From contig JAZBRS010000050.1 of NCBI GenBank assembly GCA_037176725.1, positions 15,642,001-15,706,000 on the forward strand: a DNA stretch of 64,000 nt. The letters are read 5' to 3'. Within the stretch, counting starts at the first letter, position 1. Each line of letters starts with the position of its first letter. The DNA comes from Posidonia oceanica (Eukaryota; Streptophyta; Magnoliopsida; Alismatales; Posidoniaceae). Shown piece after piece: positions 59,701 through 62,769 of the stretch. Position numbers and translations under genes: made by a program. Below the pieces are notes generated by a model. The model saw nothing but the letters and a program-made list of their open reading frames with translations, did not search any database and was not told the DNA's origin.

Positions 59701-60478
59701 AGTGGCATGCCTTCTTCTTGGTGGTAGGATAATAGCATGCTCAGATAATCTTTTTATATATTATAATTCCAAACTGCTTCAAAGACATTAGTTTATATAT
59801 TAAGATATTATAAGAATTATTAATATGTATATTACTCATTTAAGCCAACTCCAACATCTTAGATTCAAAAAAAGGATATCTTTTAAAGATTGACGGGAGA
59901 AACATATGGATTTTACCCACCAATTTTATCTAAAAGTTTGGAATATAAGGGCCATATTTATTACAGCTTTAGACTTGTGATTATTAAACATATTTATTTA
60001 ACCAAACTCCAAAATCTAGAGTTTCATTGTTGAATAGGAAATAGACTCTTCATCATATTGGTTTCTGTTTTTAAGTTCTTTTAAGAAGAAAAGAGAGTGC
60101 TCCTAGTTTCATAAGTACAACCAACTGAACTAGTGATTGTTTGTATTGTGTTGTTTAGGTGGTTTAACCACCTTTGTATTTGCATGGCTGATTACAGTTT
60201 AGTAGTGTATTCTTCAGATTTTATGTTTTATCTCCTCCTCCCTAGTACTATATAAATAAAAACAAAAAAGATGTGGTTGTGGGACTCAGGAATTTCCCAA
60301 GTTGATACGCCGAAAAAATTGGGAATTCTGGAATCTTGAAGATGAAAAAATGAGTGAACTGGCATTGCCTACCTGGAAGAAAAGATCCAAGTAATGCTAG
60401 CTCCAAATTTCCATTATCACTGGCAATAGCATCATGAATAGTGATTAACTTTGTCCCATCAGGAAAAGTTCCTTCTAC
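14646..60478 (-). CDS. URE: Urease (urea amidohydrolase), 12 exons of a split gene, both ends outside the window
   Basis: Nickel enzyme (EC 3.5.1.5) that hydrolyses urea to ammonia and carbamate, recycling urea from arginine and ureide breakdown in the cytosol. Twelve exons on the minus strand total 1842 nt, 614 codons with no stop. All borders are GT-AG and phases agree across every junction. They cover the end of the gamma-like region, the beta-like region and most of the alpha-like catalytic region, about residues 83-700 using jack bean numbering. Metal ligands and active-site residues are visible: DCHVHF (H407, H409), GLKLHEDWG (K490, H492), NIHTDT (H519), TYHSEG (H545), VCHHLD (C592, H593), SRIR (R609) and SSDSQ (D633). 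About 82 N-terminal residues lie to the right and about 140 C-terminal residues to the left. Introns of 11.2 and 24.4 kb are filled with transposons. Activation normally needs the accessory proteins UreD, UreF and UreG, none of which is here. Confidence 0.93.
15049..15207 (-). CDS. URE: Urease exon 11 of 12 in window (flap Cys and last nickel ligand)
   Basis: 159 nt, 53 codons, [53 protein letters not shown]. It carries flap residues C592 and H593, R609 and the nickel ligand D633. The first residue is Leu where most ureases have Met. Acceptor TGCAG, donor GTTTGG. Confidence 0.95.
15285..15414 (-). CDS. URE: Urease exon 10 of 12 in window
   Basis: 130 nt, completing Ser then [43 protein letters not shown]. 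The start of the mobile flap region. Acceptor CATAG, donor GTAAAT. Confidence 0.95.
15415..16847 (-). other. Urease intron between exons 9 and 10 (1433 bp)
   Basis: AT-rich intron. Short open frames occur on both strands but none resembles a known protein. The words AGTGTTAGTGTGGT and TAGTGTTAGTGTAGTGG near 15540 and 15720 hint at a small decayed repeat. Nothing else is seen. Confidence 0.6.
16848..16939 (-). CDS. URE: Urease exon 9 of 12 in window
   Basis: 92 nt, [20 protein letters not shown] to RTIHTYH plus two bases. It contains nickel ligands H519 (NIHTDT) and H545 (last His). Acceptor AACAG, donor GTAAGA. Confidence 0.95.
17046..17183 (-). CDS. URE: Urease exon 8 of 12 in window (carbamylated lysine)
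   Basis: 138 nt, 46 codons, [20 protein letters not shown], then [16 protein letters not shown] to TFDIQ. It holds the lysine that is carbamylated to bridge the two nickel ions (K490) and H492. Acceptor TACAG, donor GTCCCA. Confidence 0.95.
17298..17437 (-). CDS. URE: Urease exon 7 of 12 in window
   Basis: 140 nt, completing Gly then [20 protein letters not shown] to INIGFTGK. Acceptor CAAAG, donor GTATCT. Frame joins exon 6 across the 11.2-kb intron. Confidence 0.94.
17438..17970 (-). other. Distal part of the 11.2-kb urease intron, unannotated
   Basis: About 530 bp of AT-rich sequence between exon 7 and the gypsy element. No coding or repeat structure seen. Confidence 0.6.
17971..18415 (-). 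repeat. 3' LTR of Tat-lineage element
   Basis: 445 bp; on the plus strand TGATCTTGCCCCTTCGAAAG to AATTAGCA. It aligns along its whole length with 22807-23256, with scattered substitutions and small gaps. Confidence 0.85.
18416..18819 (-). other. Internal tail of Tat-lineage element, no coding seen
   Basis: About 400 bp between the 3' LTR and the second RNase H. It is GC-richer than the surrounding intron. On the minus strand the sequence at the LTR border is pyrimidine-rich (CCCCTACCC), not a purine tract as expected. No integrase motif is found. Confidence 0.55.
18820..19149 (-). pseudogene. Second (archaeal-type) RNase H domain of the Tat element
   Basis: Minus-strand frame of 109 codons reads [19 protein letters not shown], then [33 protein letters not shown] and [19 protein letters not shown]. 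This is the extra RNase H found after pol in Tat-lineage gypsy elements (D.S, ATNN.AEY, TDSQLV). Two changes at usual key sites are visible: VAVY where NEAEY is expected, losing the Glu, and TDFQL where TDSQL is expected. Confidence 0.8.
19200..21080 (-). pseudogene. Tat element protease, reverse transcriptase and RNase H, broken
   Basis: Minus strand. Near 21070-20760 the protease region reads [20 protein letters not shown] and [13 protein letters not shown]. Reverse transcriptase is open for 158 codons at 20280-19804 ([59 protein letters not shown]). The YVDD catalytic motif is intact. The RNase H (19664-19250) is readable only in pieces (VLIKEGLL) with frameshifts. The pol product would copy element RNA to DNA. 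Confidence 0.8.
21081..22806 (-). pseudogene. Tat element gag region, broken
   Basis: Minus strand, between the 5' LTR and protease. Gag-like segments include [20 protein letters not shown] and [17 protein letters not shown] (22257-22042), matching the W(F/Y)..L....I.SF..L...F...F pattern of gypsy gag. Later pieces near 21600-21400 read like the gag C-terminal region. Stops separate these fragments. Confidence 0.65.
22807..23256 (-). repeat. 5' LTR of Tat-lineage element
   Basis: 450 bp, plus-strand TGATCTTGCCCCTACGAAAG to CAATTAGCA. The adjoining internal sequence, read on the minus strand as GTTGGCGTCAACTATGG, is the likely tRNA primer site. Confidence 0.85.
23300..23433 (-). repeat. 3' LTR of copia B
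   Basis: 134 bp, plus-strand TGTTGTGTTGAAAGAAG to AATACTAACA, next to the purine tract and preceded by ACATG. Confidence 0.94.
23441..24000 (-). pseudogene. copia B RNase H
   Basis: Minus strand. An open frame of 130 codons (23833-23441) reads [58 protein letters not shown] and ends [11 protein letters not shown]. It contains the conserved WRSKKQ, SSAEAEYRA-like and DNQ motifs of copia RNase H. The upstream part ([17 protein letters not shown]) is readable to about 24000, separated by a stop. It is identical in layout to the RNase H ends of copias C, D and E. Confidence 0.88.
24001..24990 (-). pseudogene. copia B reverse transcriptase
   Basis: Minus strand. An open frame of 274 codons (24835-24011) contains nearly the full domain: [15 protein letters not shown] [60 protein letters not shown] and the catalytic [18 protein letters not shown] near 24390. 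Then [20 protein letters not shown] and [19 protein letters not shown]. Upstream (24990-24840) a stop replaces the expected Trp after LQIPH. The domain itself is uninterrupted, the best preserved reverse transcriptase in the window. Confidence 0.92.
24991..26270 (-). pseudogene. copia B integrase
   Basis: Minus strand. The HHCC zinc part and start of the core lie in an open stretch 26228-25872 ([53 protein letters not shown]). After a stop and frameshift the core continues at 25735 ([38 protein letters not shown]). It then runs through the C-terminal part to the linker ([18 protein letters not shown]). The Asp of LVHCDIW and the Glu of GVAERKH are kept. The segment with the second Asp (expected RTDNA.EF) falls in the broken piece near 25760-25800. 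Confidence 0.88.
26271..27477 (-). pseudogene. copia B gag and protease
   Basis: Minus strand. Gag begins [20 protein letters not shown] at 27477 and meets a stop 42 codons on. The rest is in other frames, with a zinc knuckle [15 protein letters not shown] near 26770 followed by the conserved ERPPLAHL. The His of the CCHC motif is replaced by Asn (RSNYTSDRC). The protease segment [13 protein letters not shown] near 26500 shows DSG changed to DSV with a frameshift, so this protease would be inactive. Confidence 0.82.
27478..28058 (-). other. GC-rich leader of copia B with a ~131-bp duplicated segment
   Basis: Between primer site and gag. On the plus strand CCGGCGGTGGAAGAG followed by GCTAGGGCCTG(A/G)AGTGGCCCC appears twice, starting near 27715 and 27846, about 131 bp apart. 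GC content is much higher than the rest of the element. Open frames on both strands here are by-products of base composition. Confidence 0.75.
28059..28192 (-). repeat. 5' LTR of copia B
   Basis: 134 bp, plus-strand TGTTGTGTTGAAAGAAG to AACACTAACA, followed by ACATG. The primer site read on the minus strand, TGGTACCAAAGCC, adjoins it at about 28046-28058. Confidence 0.94.
28193..28650 (-). other. Proximal part of the 11.2-kb urease intron
   Basis: About 450 bp of AT-rich sequence between exon 6 and copia B. No coding or repeat structure seen. Confidence 0.6.
28651..28759 (-). CDS. URE: Urease exon 6 of 12 in window (first two nickel ligands)
   Basis: 109 nt, [20 protein letters not shown], then [16 protein letters not shown] plus one base. 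It contains the DCHVHF motif whose two histidines bind nickel. Acceptor TTCAG, donor GTAAGT. An 11.2-kb transposon-filled intron follows. Confidence 0.95.
28837..29215 (-). CDS. URE: Urease exon 5 of 12 in window
   Basis: 379 nt, the longest exon. It completes a Ser codon, then [76 protein letters not shown] and ends NMIVG. It opens the alpha-like catalytic domain. Acceptor TCCAG; a second AG five bases downstream would give an immediate stop and is rejected. Confidence 0.95.
29216..31026 (-). other. Urease intron between exons 4 and 5 (1811 bp)
   Basis: AT-rich, without transposon genes. A small inverted repeat GGGTCAA/TTGACCC sits at 29869-29888. From there to about 30060 words such as TGTTACAGGAATAGC and GTTACAATTTTTACTGCC resemble decayed MITE ends, but no paired ends or target duplication could be fixed. 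A 72-codon minus-strand open frame at 30411-30629 has no recognisable motif. Confidence 0.5.
31027..31190 (-). CDS. URE: Urease exon 4 of 12 in window
   Basis: 164 nt, [20 protein letters not shown] to EEQPDA plus two bases. End of the beta-like region and start of the linker. Acceptor TGCAG, donor GTATTG. It directly continues RFE of exon 3. Confidence 0.94.
31440..31558 (+). repeat. 5' LTR of copia F
   Basis: 119 bp, TGTTAGAGTTAATTATTTT to TTTTCTCTACA. It is followed directly by TGGTACCAGAAC, a tRNA-Met-type primer site (31559-31570). Confidence 0.82.
31571..33338 (+). pseudogene. copia F gag, protease and integrase N-terminal half, heavily decayed
   Basis: A short gag remnant ([14 protein letters not shown] near 31940) is followed almost at once by a zinc knuckle ([17 protein letters not shown] near 32040-32090), so most of gag is deleted. 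The protease region reads [10 protein letters not shown] near 32265-32290 and then shifts frame. Pieces of integrase follow: [13 protein letters not shown] near 32640-32670, LVHCDV-like [11 protein letters not shown] near 32780, VDDYS near 32850, and [16 protein letters not shown] near 33055-33100. The copy stops at 33338, where gypsy G is inserted, and resumes at 41535. Confidence 0.75.
33537..33868 (+). repeat. 330-bp polypyrimidine tract in LTR1
   Basis: The plus strand is almost all C and T (CTCTCTCC, CCCTCCC, TTCCTTCC runs). It is low complexity and lies in LTR1 but is absent from LTR2. It yields long spurious frames on both strands, rich in Pro/Ser/Leu one way and Gly/Glu/Arg the other. 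Confidence 0.9.
34800..34971 (+). repeat. Two 86-bp degenerate repeats rich in CGGT/ACCG in LTR1 (also in LTR2 near 39706-39878)
   Basis: CGGTC(C/G)G(A/C)CCGGTGGATTTA begins at 34800 and again at 34886. Each is followed by TTCACCGAA-like and GATTTTCGGT words. Many short palindromes (ACCGGT, CGGTCGACCG) crowd the region 34660-34970. The same arrangement is in LTR2. Confidence 0.75.
35395..36235 (+). pseudogene. gypsy G gag, N-terminus missing
   Basis: The frame begins directly at the LTR1 deletion junction: [60 protein letters not shown], the core of gypsy gag (residues usually about 100-230). A stop at 35920 (TAA where CAA is likely) is followed in the same region by a zinc knuckle, [14 protein letters not shown], near 36037-36080. 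A second begins [10 protein letters not shown] near 36122 and breaks at a stop (36149) before the last Cys. Gag packages the RNA. Confidence 0.85.
36304..36352 (+). repeat. (GTT)n microsatellite within gypsy G
   Basis: About 50 bp of GTT repeats with a GTGGTG interruption, between gag and protease. Confidence 0.9.
36400..37170 (+). pseudogene. gypsy G protease joined to the last residues of RNase H; reverse transcriptase deleted
   Basis: The protease segment shows [10 protein letters not shown] near 36450 and ends [19 protein letters not shown] (36649-36705), which is standard. It continues [20 protein letters not shown], the linker just before reverse transcriptase, to KNPYQS at about 37030. 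It then jumps to [20 protein letters not shown] (37069-37128), the extreme C-terminus of the RNase H domain. Roughly 1.2-1.5 kb, including the whole reverse transcriptase and the RNase H core, is therefore absent, with the frame kept. A stop (TGA) lies at 37168. Confidence 0.85.
37174..38697 (+). pseudogene. gypsy G integrase with C-terminal chromodomain, two in-frame stops
   Basis: One frame runs from 37174 to 38697 with stops at 37501 (TAG before NFWWPGI, normally Gln) and 37879 (TAA before EAFGT, normally Gln). The zinc part has [13 protein letters not shown] then [12 protein letters not shown]. The core shows [12 protein letters not shown] (first Asp replaced by Asn; usually MDF), [15 protein letters not shown] (second Asp) and [20 protein letters not shown] (Glu). 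The GPY/F-type module [20 protein letters not shown] and a chromodomain-like end [20 protein letters not shown] follow. Loss of the first catalytic Asp would inactivate it even without the stops. Confidence 0.88.
38732..41534 (+). repeat. LTR2 of gypsy G, with a duplicated 3' end
   Basis: 2803 bp, TGTAACACCCGGGAATTCAT to CGAGTCGTTACA. It lacks the polypyrimidine block of LTR1. Its final 176 bp occur twice in tandem. Confidence 0.88.
41183..41534 (+). repeat. 176-bp tandem duplication of the LTR2 terminus
   Basis: Unit one ends GTCGTTACA at 41358 and unit two at 41534. Both contain GTTAGCTG, GTGCATGTAGTGGGAG, TAATTAATTAAGTTTC and GTAATTTGT in the same order with a period of 176 bp. Each copy ends in a complete LTR end (GTCGTTACA). 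Confidence 0.9.
41535..43441 (+). pseudogene. copia F integrase end, reverse transcriptase and RNase H, heavily decayed
   Basis: Right of gypsy G the frame resumes [18 protein letters not shown] (41541-41595). A linker rich in Val/Pro/Asn repeats (about 41690-41800) follows. Reverse transcriptase appears from about 42090 ([14 protein letters not shown] near 42320, KVIYGLKQS near 42430) to the catalytic [12 protein letters not shown] near 42540 and [15 protein letters not shown] near 42670. RNase H follows with [14 protein letters not shown] near 42972, RSKKQNMVS near 43065 and [19 protein letters not shown] near 43371. Stops and shifts occur every few dozen codons. The linker with repeated (V)VPN units may be a small internal repeat. 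Confidence 0.82.
43491..43530. repeat. (AT)n microsatellite
   Basis: About 40 bp of alternating A and T just left of the first MITE. Confidence 0.95.
43533..43777. mobile_element. MITE 1 in the 3' LTR of copia F (~245 bp)
   Basis: Ends are inverted repeats: AAATTATCTGGTAGGACCC at the left, and at the right a sequence that reads AATGATCTGGTAGGGTCC on the other strand. Both continue CTTA(A/C)TTA..CTTAAGTAAGG-like. Inside, CAGTAAACTGTG and CACAGTTTACTG form a perfect hairpin arm pair. No coding capacity. Flanks are AT and CT simple repeats, so the target duplication cannot be read. Confidence 0.7.
43799..44710. mobile_element. MITE 2, related to MITE 1 (~910 bp)
   Basis: It starts AAATTATCTGGTAAGACC and ends with GGACCCTACCAGATCATTAC, the same terminal sequences as MITE 1. 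It is about four times longer. Its interior is AT-rich with several copies of GTAATTACTGTTT. No transposase frame. The two MITEs are only about 20 bp apart. Confidence 0.68.
44844..44995 (-). repeat. 3' LTR of copia C
   Basis: 152 bp, plus-strand TGTGAGAATCAAGAGAAT to ATAACTCTAACA, next to the purine tract (read GAGAGGGAG on the minus strand). Confidence 0.94.
45003..46729 (-). pseudogene. copia C reverse transcriptase and RNase H
   Basis: Minus strand. Reverse transcriptase (46399 to about 45600): [37 protein letters not shown], then a deletion that joins CRLKK directly to [10 protein letters not shown] and so removes the IYGLKQSPR segment. The catalytic [17 protein letters not shown] is near 45935. 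RNase H (45590-45003) is open for 195 codons: [58 protein letters not shown] and ending [11 protein letters not shown]. The deletion in the fingers/palm would inactivate it. Confidence 0.9.
46730..46889 (+). repeat. 5' LTR of copia D
   Basis: 160 bp, TGTTAGAGATCATGTATATA to CTATCTTCTACA, directly followed by the primer site TGATACCAGAGC (46890-46901). Confidence 0.95.
46902..47384 (+). other. GC-rich leader of copia D with an 18-19-bp minisatellite
   Basis: Between primer site and gag. From about 47070 to 47190 the unit CCGGCCC(T)CCAGGCCGCAGT, of about 18-19 bp, recurs at least five times with small changes (CAGG or TAGG, CGCCGTC or CGCAGTC). No gene. Confidence 0.8.
47385..48430 (+). pseudogene. 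copia D gag and protease
   Basis: The expected start MASQES reads ATAGCTTCTCAGGAG, so the ATG is now ATA (47383-47385 region). Gag continues [40 protein letters not shown] and hits TGA at 47583 where Trp (TWLGNSM) is expected, then TAG near 47755 in place of Gln (SVQEHF). From 47799 an open stretch of 209 codons holds the gag C-terminus ([20 protein letters not shown]), an Arg/Gly-rich tract, the zinc knuckle [18 protein letters not shown], and the protease motif [14 protein letters not shown] near 48360-48400. Confidence 0.9.
48431..49920 (+). pseudogene. copia D integrase
   Basis: The frame carries [23 protein letters not shown] sequence, then [19 protein letters not shown] of the zinc part near 48760. 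A frameshift near 48830 is followed by 298 open codons (48830-49726): [66 protein letters not shown] and [17 protein letters not shown]. Catalytic Asp, Asp and Glu are all present; [12 protein letters not shown] shows Tyr where VDD is usual. A TAG at 49724 replaces Gln (LQVYRR). Confidence 0.9.
49921..51478 (+). pseudogene. copia D reverse transcriptase and RNase H with many C-to-T type stops
   Basis: Reverse transcriptase from about 49975 ([17 protein letters not shown]) through [16 protein letters not shown] near 50265 to the intact catalytic [18 protein letters not shown] near 50505-50560 and [20 protein letters not shown]. RNase H from about 50880 ([20 protein letters not shown]) through [20 protein letters not shown] and [16 protein letters not shown] to [11 protein letters not shown] at 51472. 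Stops at Trp, Gln or Arg sites occur near 50028 (TGG to TGA), 50076, 50141 (CGA to TGA), 50318 (CAA to TAA), 50389 (CAG to TAG), 50760, 50805, 50876, 51087 and 51102. A short insertion (IYIFTKGL) lies near 51390. Confidence 0.9.
51483..51642 (+). repeat. 3' LTR of copia D
   Basis: 160 bp, TGTTAGAGATCATGTATATA to CTATCTTCTACA, followed by the second GGCTC target copy. Confidence 0.95.
51648..52690 (-). pseudogene. copia C integrase (continues across copia D)
   Basis: Minus strand. Zinc part is decayed ([20 protein letters not shown], then a frameshift). The core reads in pieces: [40 protein letters not shown] and [19 protein letters not shown] (52177-51875). The linker is interrupted at 51648/46729 by copia D and continues on the other side. 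Stops and shifts are frequent. Confidence 0.85.
52692..53839 (-). pseudogene. copia C gag and protease
   Basis: Minus strand. Gag starts MASRE at 53839 and meets TAG at once. The conserved gag body is readable in shifted frames between 53800 and 53330. From 53318 there are 208 open codons: [10 protein letters not shown], an Arg/Gly-rich tract, the zinc knuckle [18 protein letters not shown] near 53130, and a protease region [19 protein letters not shown] near 52900. There the catalytic Asp of DSG is changed to Glu (ESG). Confidence 0.88.
53990..54444 (-). other. GC-rich leader of copia C with a ~30-36-bp degenerate minisatellite
   Basis: Plus-strand units of the form GAGAGAG(C/G)CC..(T/G)GGGGCT(A/G)T(C/T)G(G/C)C recur at least five times between about 54165 and 54345. 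No gene. The primer site lies between it and the 5' LTR and reads TGGTACCAGAGC on the minus strand (about 54445-54456). Confidence 0.75.
54457..54607 (-). repeat. 5' LTR of copia C
   Basis: 151 bp, plus-strand TGTGAGAATCAAGAGAAT to ATAACTCTAACA, followed by GATAG. Confidence 0.94.
54608..55580 (-). other. Remainder of the 24.4-kb urease intron, near exon 3
   Basis: About 970 bp of AT-rich sequence. Open frames of up to 121 codons (54750-55115, plus strand) have no recognisable motif and lie in plain intron sequence. Nothing else is seen. Confidence 0.55.
55581..55691 (-). CDS. URE: Urease exon 3 of 12 in window
   Basis: 111 nt, 37 codons, [20 protein letters not shown] to GTATRFE, a highly conserved beta-like segment. 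Acceptor TTCAG, donor GTAGCT. The next exon is 24.4 kb away. Confidence 0.95.
55692..56043 (-). other. Urease intron between exons 2 and 3 (352 bp)
   Basis: Short AT-rich intron without repeats or coding signals. Confidence 0.8.
56044..56186 (-). CDS. URE: Urease exon 2 of 12 in window
   Basis: 143 nt, completing V then [20 protein letters not shown] to KADRPIQ. Beta-like region. Acceptor TGCAG, donor GTACAT. Frame joins exon 1 (phase 1) and ends in phase 0. Confidence 0.93.
56245..56477. mobile_element. Tourist-like (PIF/Harbinger) MITE, 233 bp
   Basis: Ends are inverted: GGTTGTGTTTGGCAATGATT at the left and, read on the other strand, GGTTACATTTGGTAACAATT at the right. TAA lies on both sides (56242-56244 and 56478-56480), the 3-bp TWA target of this superfamily. 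The GG..(G/A)TTTGG end resembles Tourist consensus ends. No coding capacity. It lies in the urease intron before exon 2. Confidence 0.72.
56481..57079 (-). other. Urease intron sequence, nothing recognised
   Basis: About 600 bp, AT-rich, no paired repeats or coding segments found. Confidence 0.5.
57080..58050 (+). mobile_element. 3' fragment of an L1-type LINE (ORF2 C-terminus and tail)
   Basis: On the plus strand, split over two or three frames, there is [13 protein letters not shown] (the FSVKSLY motif near 57355-57400), a HIPTKI-like segment near 57450, and a zf-RVT-like stretch [22 protein letters not shown] (quoted in part: [10 protein letters not shown]) near 57535-57570. Upstream, [19 protein letters not shown] (near 57150-57205) recalls the FWEDRW..P.AL region in a shifted frame. 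A T-rich tail without a gene follows to about 58050. It is read opposite to urease. Ends and target duplication not identified. Confidence 0.55.
58269..58406 (-). repeat. 3' LTR of copia H
   Basis: 138 bp, ending ATATCTCTAATA, next to the purine tract (read GAGGGGGAG on the minus strand). Confidence 0.85.
59150..59247 (+). pseudogene. Inverted reverse transcriptase segment within copia H
   Basis: The plus strand reads [20 protein letters not shown] then [12 protein letters not shown], the segment that in other copias directly precedes [14 protein letters not shown] is present here but on the minus strand (near 59130-59110), so this ~100-bp block is turned around. Confidence 0.85.
59248..59391 (-). 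repeat. 5' LTR of copia H
   Basis: 144 bp, plus-strand TGTTAGATATTAGAGAGAAT to ATATCTCTGACA, followed by GATAC. Confidence 0.86.
59392..60372 (-). other. Urease intron sequence with a duplicated segment
   Basis: AT-rich. A block with GCATGCTCAGTTAATCAT and ATTCCAAACTGCTCCAAAG (near 59486-59540) recurs about 245 bp on as GCATGCTCAGATAATCTT and ATTCCAAACTGCTTCAAAG (near 59735-59785). No coding segment seen. Confidence 0.6.
60373..60478 (-). CDS. URE: Urease exon 1 of 12 in window
   Basis: 106 nt, [18 protein letters not shown] onward to GSFLP, ending one base into a codon. Acceptor CTAG, donor GTAGGC. It corresponds to the gamma/beta-like junction (about residues 83-117). The preceding exon is beyond the right edge, so the intron upstream exceeds 3.5 kb. 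Confidence 0.93.
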
Positions 60479-61110
60479 CTAGCAACAAAAAGAAACGTCC
60501 AGCATATATCATTTCATGAATGTGATGGATGCATCTGAAGTATAAAGGACTAAAATATAGAGCTCACAATGAACTTCCACAAGTTCTACTCGACAATATG
60601 TTGTGGAAATACGAAAAAGAGGACCATGAAGAAATGTATAAAAACCATACAAGGATTTATAAAACGTTGTGGTAGTACATATATTACTTAAAAGCATGTT
60701 ACAAAAAAATCAGTTTGCAGGACTCTTTTGGTACTATACACAGTACATTACCATATTAGCATATCCTAGTTTCCTAACAAAAATTAAAAATTCAAAACCA
60801 ACAGTATTACAGTACATGAAGAACGGGATTCACTAAGGTATGGTCCTCATTAGTCACATAAAAATCCCATTCTCCATCCATCACGAAAGGTTGATCCTAT
60901 GTCATGGCACTAAAGATCTGATATTATTCTGTAGAATGTCATAAAATAATTATATTGGGACTATCTATTTTTTGACCTTGTTTGAAACATTAATCTGAGA
61001 TTTCCTGTAAATGCGATAAAATAGTCATATTGGGACTATCAATTTTTCTCTTTATTAGAACTATTGATACTAGAATCAAACTCACAAAAAAGAGATAGGG
61101 ACATGACATA
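60479..61110 (-). other. Urease intron upstream of visible exon 1, left part
   Basis: About 630 bp of AT-rich intron between exon 1 and copia E. The phrase CATATTGGGACTATC occurs twice (near 60950 and 61028). Nothing else recognised. Confidence 0.55.
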
Positions 61111-61254
61111 TGTTGGAATGAGAGAATGATTGTTGTTCTTCACTAATGAGCATGAGAGTACATATAAATAAGATTTATCAGACAACCTAAGATAAATAAA
61201 TATCCAATAATCCGTCTACCTAATAAAACTCCAATACATAATATAACTCTAACA
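61111..61254 (-). repeat. 3' LTR of copia E
   Basis: 144 bp, plus-strand TGTTGGAATGAGAGAATG to ATAACTCTAACA. It shares about 60 bp of strong similarity with the copia C LTR. The adjacent purine tract reads GAGAGGGAG on the minus strand. Confidence 0.9.
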
Positions 61255-61261
61255 CTCCCTC

Positions 61262-62760
61262 TCAAGTTGGAGTATATATATCTATCATGCCCAGTTTGAT
61301 ACATAGAATCCTAAATACACCTACACTCAAACCTTTTGTAAAGATGTCAGCTAACTGCTCTGAGGATTGAGTATAAGGTGTGAAAATAACATCTCTCATT
61401 ACCATATCTCGCACATAATGACAATCAACCTCTATATGTTTCATGTGCTCATAAAAGATAAGATTATTGGCGATGAATATAGCAGCCTAATTGTCACAAT
61501 GCATAGGCATAGGCATCTCAACAGAAAAATCAAACTCCAATAAGAGTGACTTGATCCACATCATCTCGCATACTGTCTGGGCTATATATATACTCTGCCT
61601 TTGCACTAGATCTGGAGACCACATTCTGCTTCTTGCTACGTTAGGTGACTAGATTACCTCCCACATATGTATCAAAACTCGATGTGGACTTCCCATCTCC
61701 CCTGTCTCCAGCATAACCTGAGTCTGAATAAACCTCAACTCTCAAATAGCCACACCTCCTGTAAACCAGACCCTTTCCTGGCGCACCCTTAACATAGGTT
61801 AGAACGCACAAAGCTCCACTTTAATGTACCTTCCTAGACTCATGCATGAACTGACTGAGTAGACTGACTGCATATAGTATGTCAGGCCGAGTGACTGTCA
61901 AGTATATGAGTTTCACAATTAGTTGTCTGTACTGACCAAGATCCTCTAACAAATCTGAAGTGGTGTCCCAGAAAGGTGGTGTCCGCTCAATAGGTGTACT
62001 CTCTGGCTTGCAGCCCAAAAGTCTCGTCTCTTGAAGAAGATCAAGAACATACTTCCTTTAAGACAGTGCCATCTTCTCTCTGACATATGCAAACTCAATG
62101 TCCAGAAAGTACCGTGGCTTTCCCATATTCTTAGTGACAAAATGTGTCCTAAGATACTCCTTCATCTCTCTAATACCTGCAGCATCACTACCTGTCAACA
62201 AAATGTTATCAAAATAAATTGCTAAAAACACACACCTACTGGCAATCCTGTAGAAAATAGAATGATCAACAGCACATCTCTGAAAACCACCTGCCATGAC
62301 CACCTGACTAAACTTCTCAAACCAAACTCTGGGACTATGTTTTAGGTCATAGATAGCCTTCTTCAGCTTACATACTCTATCCTCCCCCTGAGCAACATAC
62401 CCTAGAAGTTGCTCCATAAGAACCAAATCAATCAAATCATCATACAAAAAGACATTCTTCACATCTAGCTGCACATCTCTCACAATTGATTTATGACAAT
62501 GGAGAGAATGACCCTGATAGAATTCAACTTAGCAACTAATAAAAAAGTCTCTGCATAGTAGATGCTATATGTCTTAGTGAAGCCTCGAGCCACCAATCTA
62601 GCTTTGTACCAGTCAATTGTCCATCTAACTTGTGCTTTACAGTGTAGACCCGTCTACAGGTGACTACGGTTGCTTCGACAGGATGGGTCACCAACTCCCA
62701 AGTGCCACGAGACATCAATGTTGCTATTTCCTCATCCATAGCTACCTTCCAATGAGGGAT
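61262..62760 (-). pseudogene. copia E reverse transcriptase and RNase H
   Basis: Minus strand. Reverse transcriptase: [20 protein letters not shown] (62739), QLDVKNVFLYDDLIDLVL (62470), KAIYDLKHSPRVWFEKFSQV, VVMAGGFQRC. The catalytic loop reads IYFDNILLTGSDAAGI where YVDDIL is expected, so the second Asp is Asn and the first is kept. Then FVTKNMGKPRYFLDIEFAYV. RNase H continues to [11 protein letters not shown] at 61262 with stops, for example at a Gln codon near 61490. The changed catalytic pair would abolish activity. Confidence 0.9.
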
Positions 62761-62769
62761 TAAGAGGGC

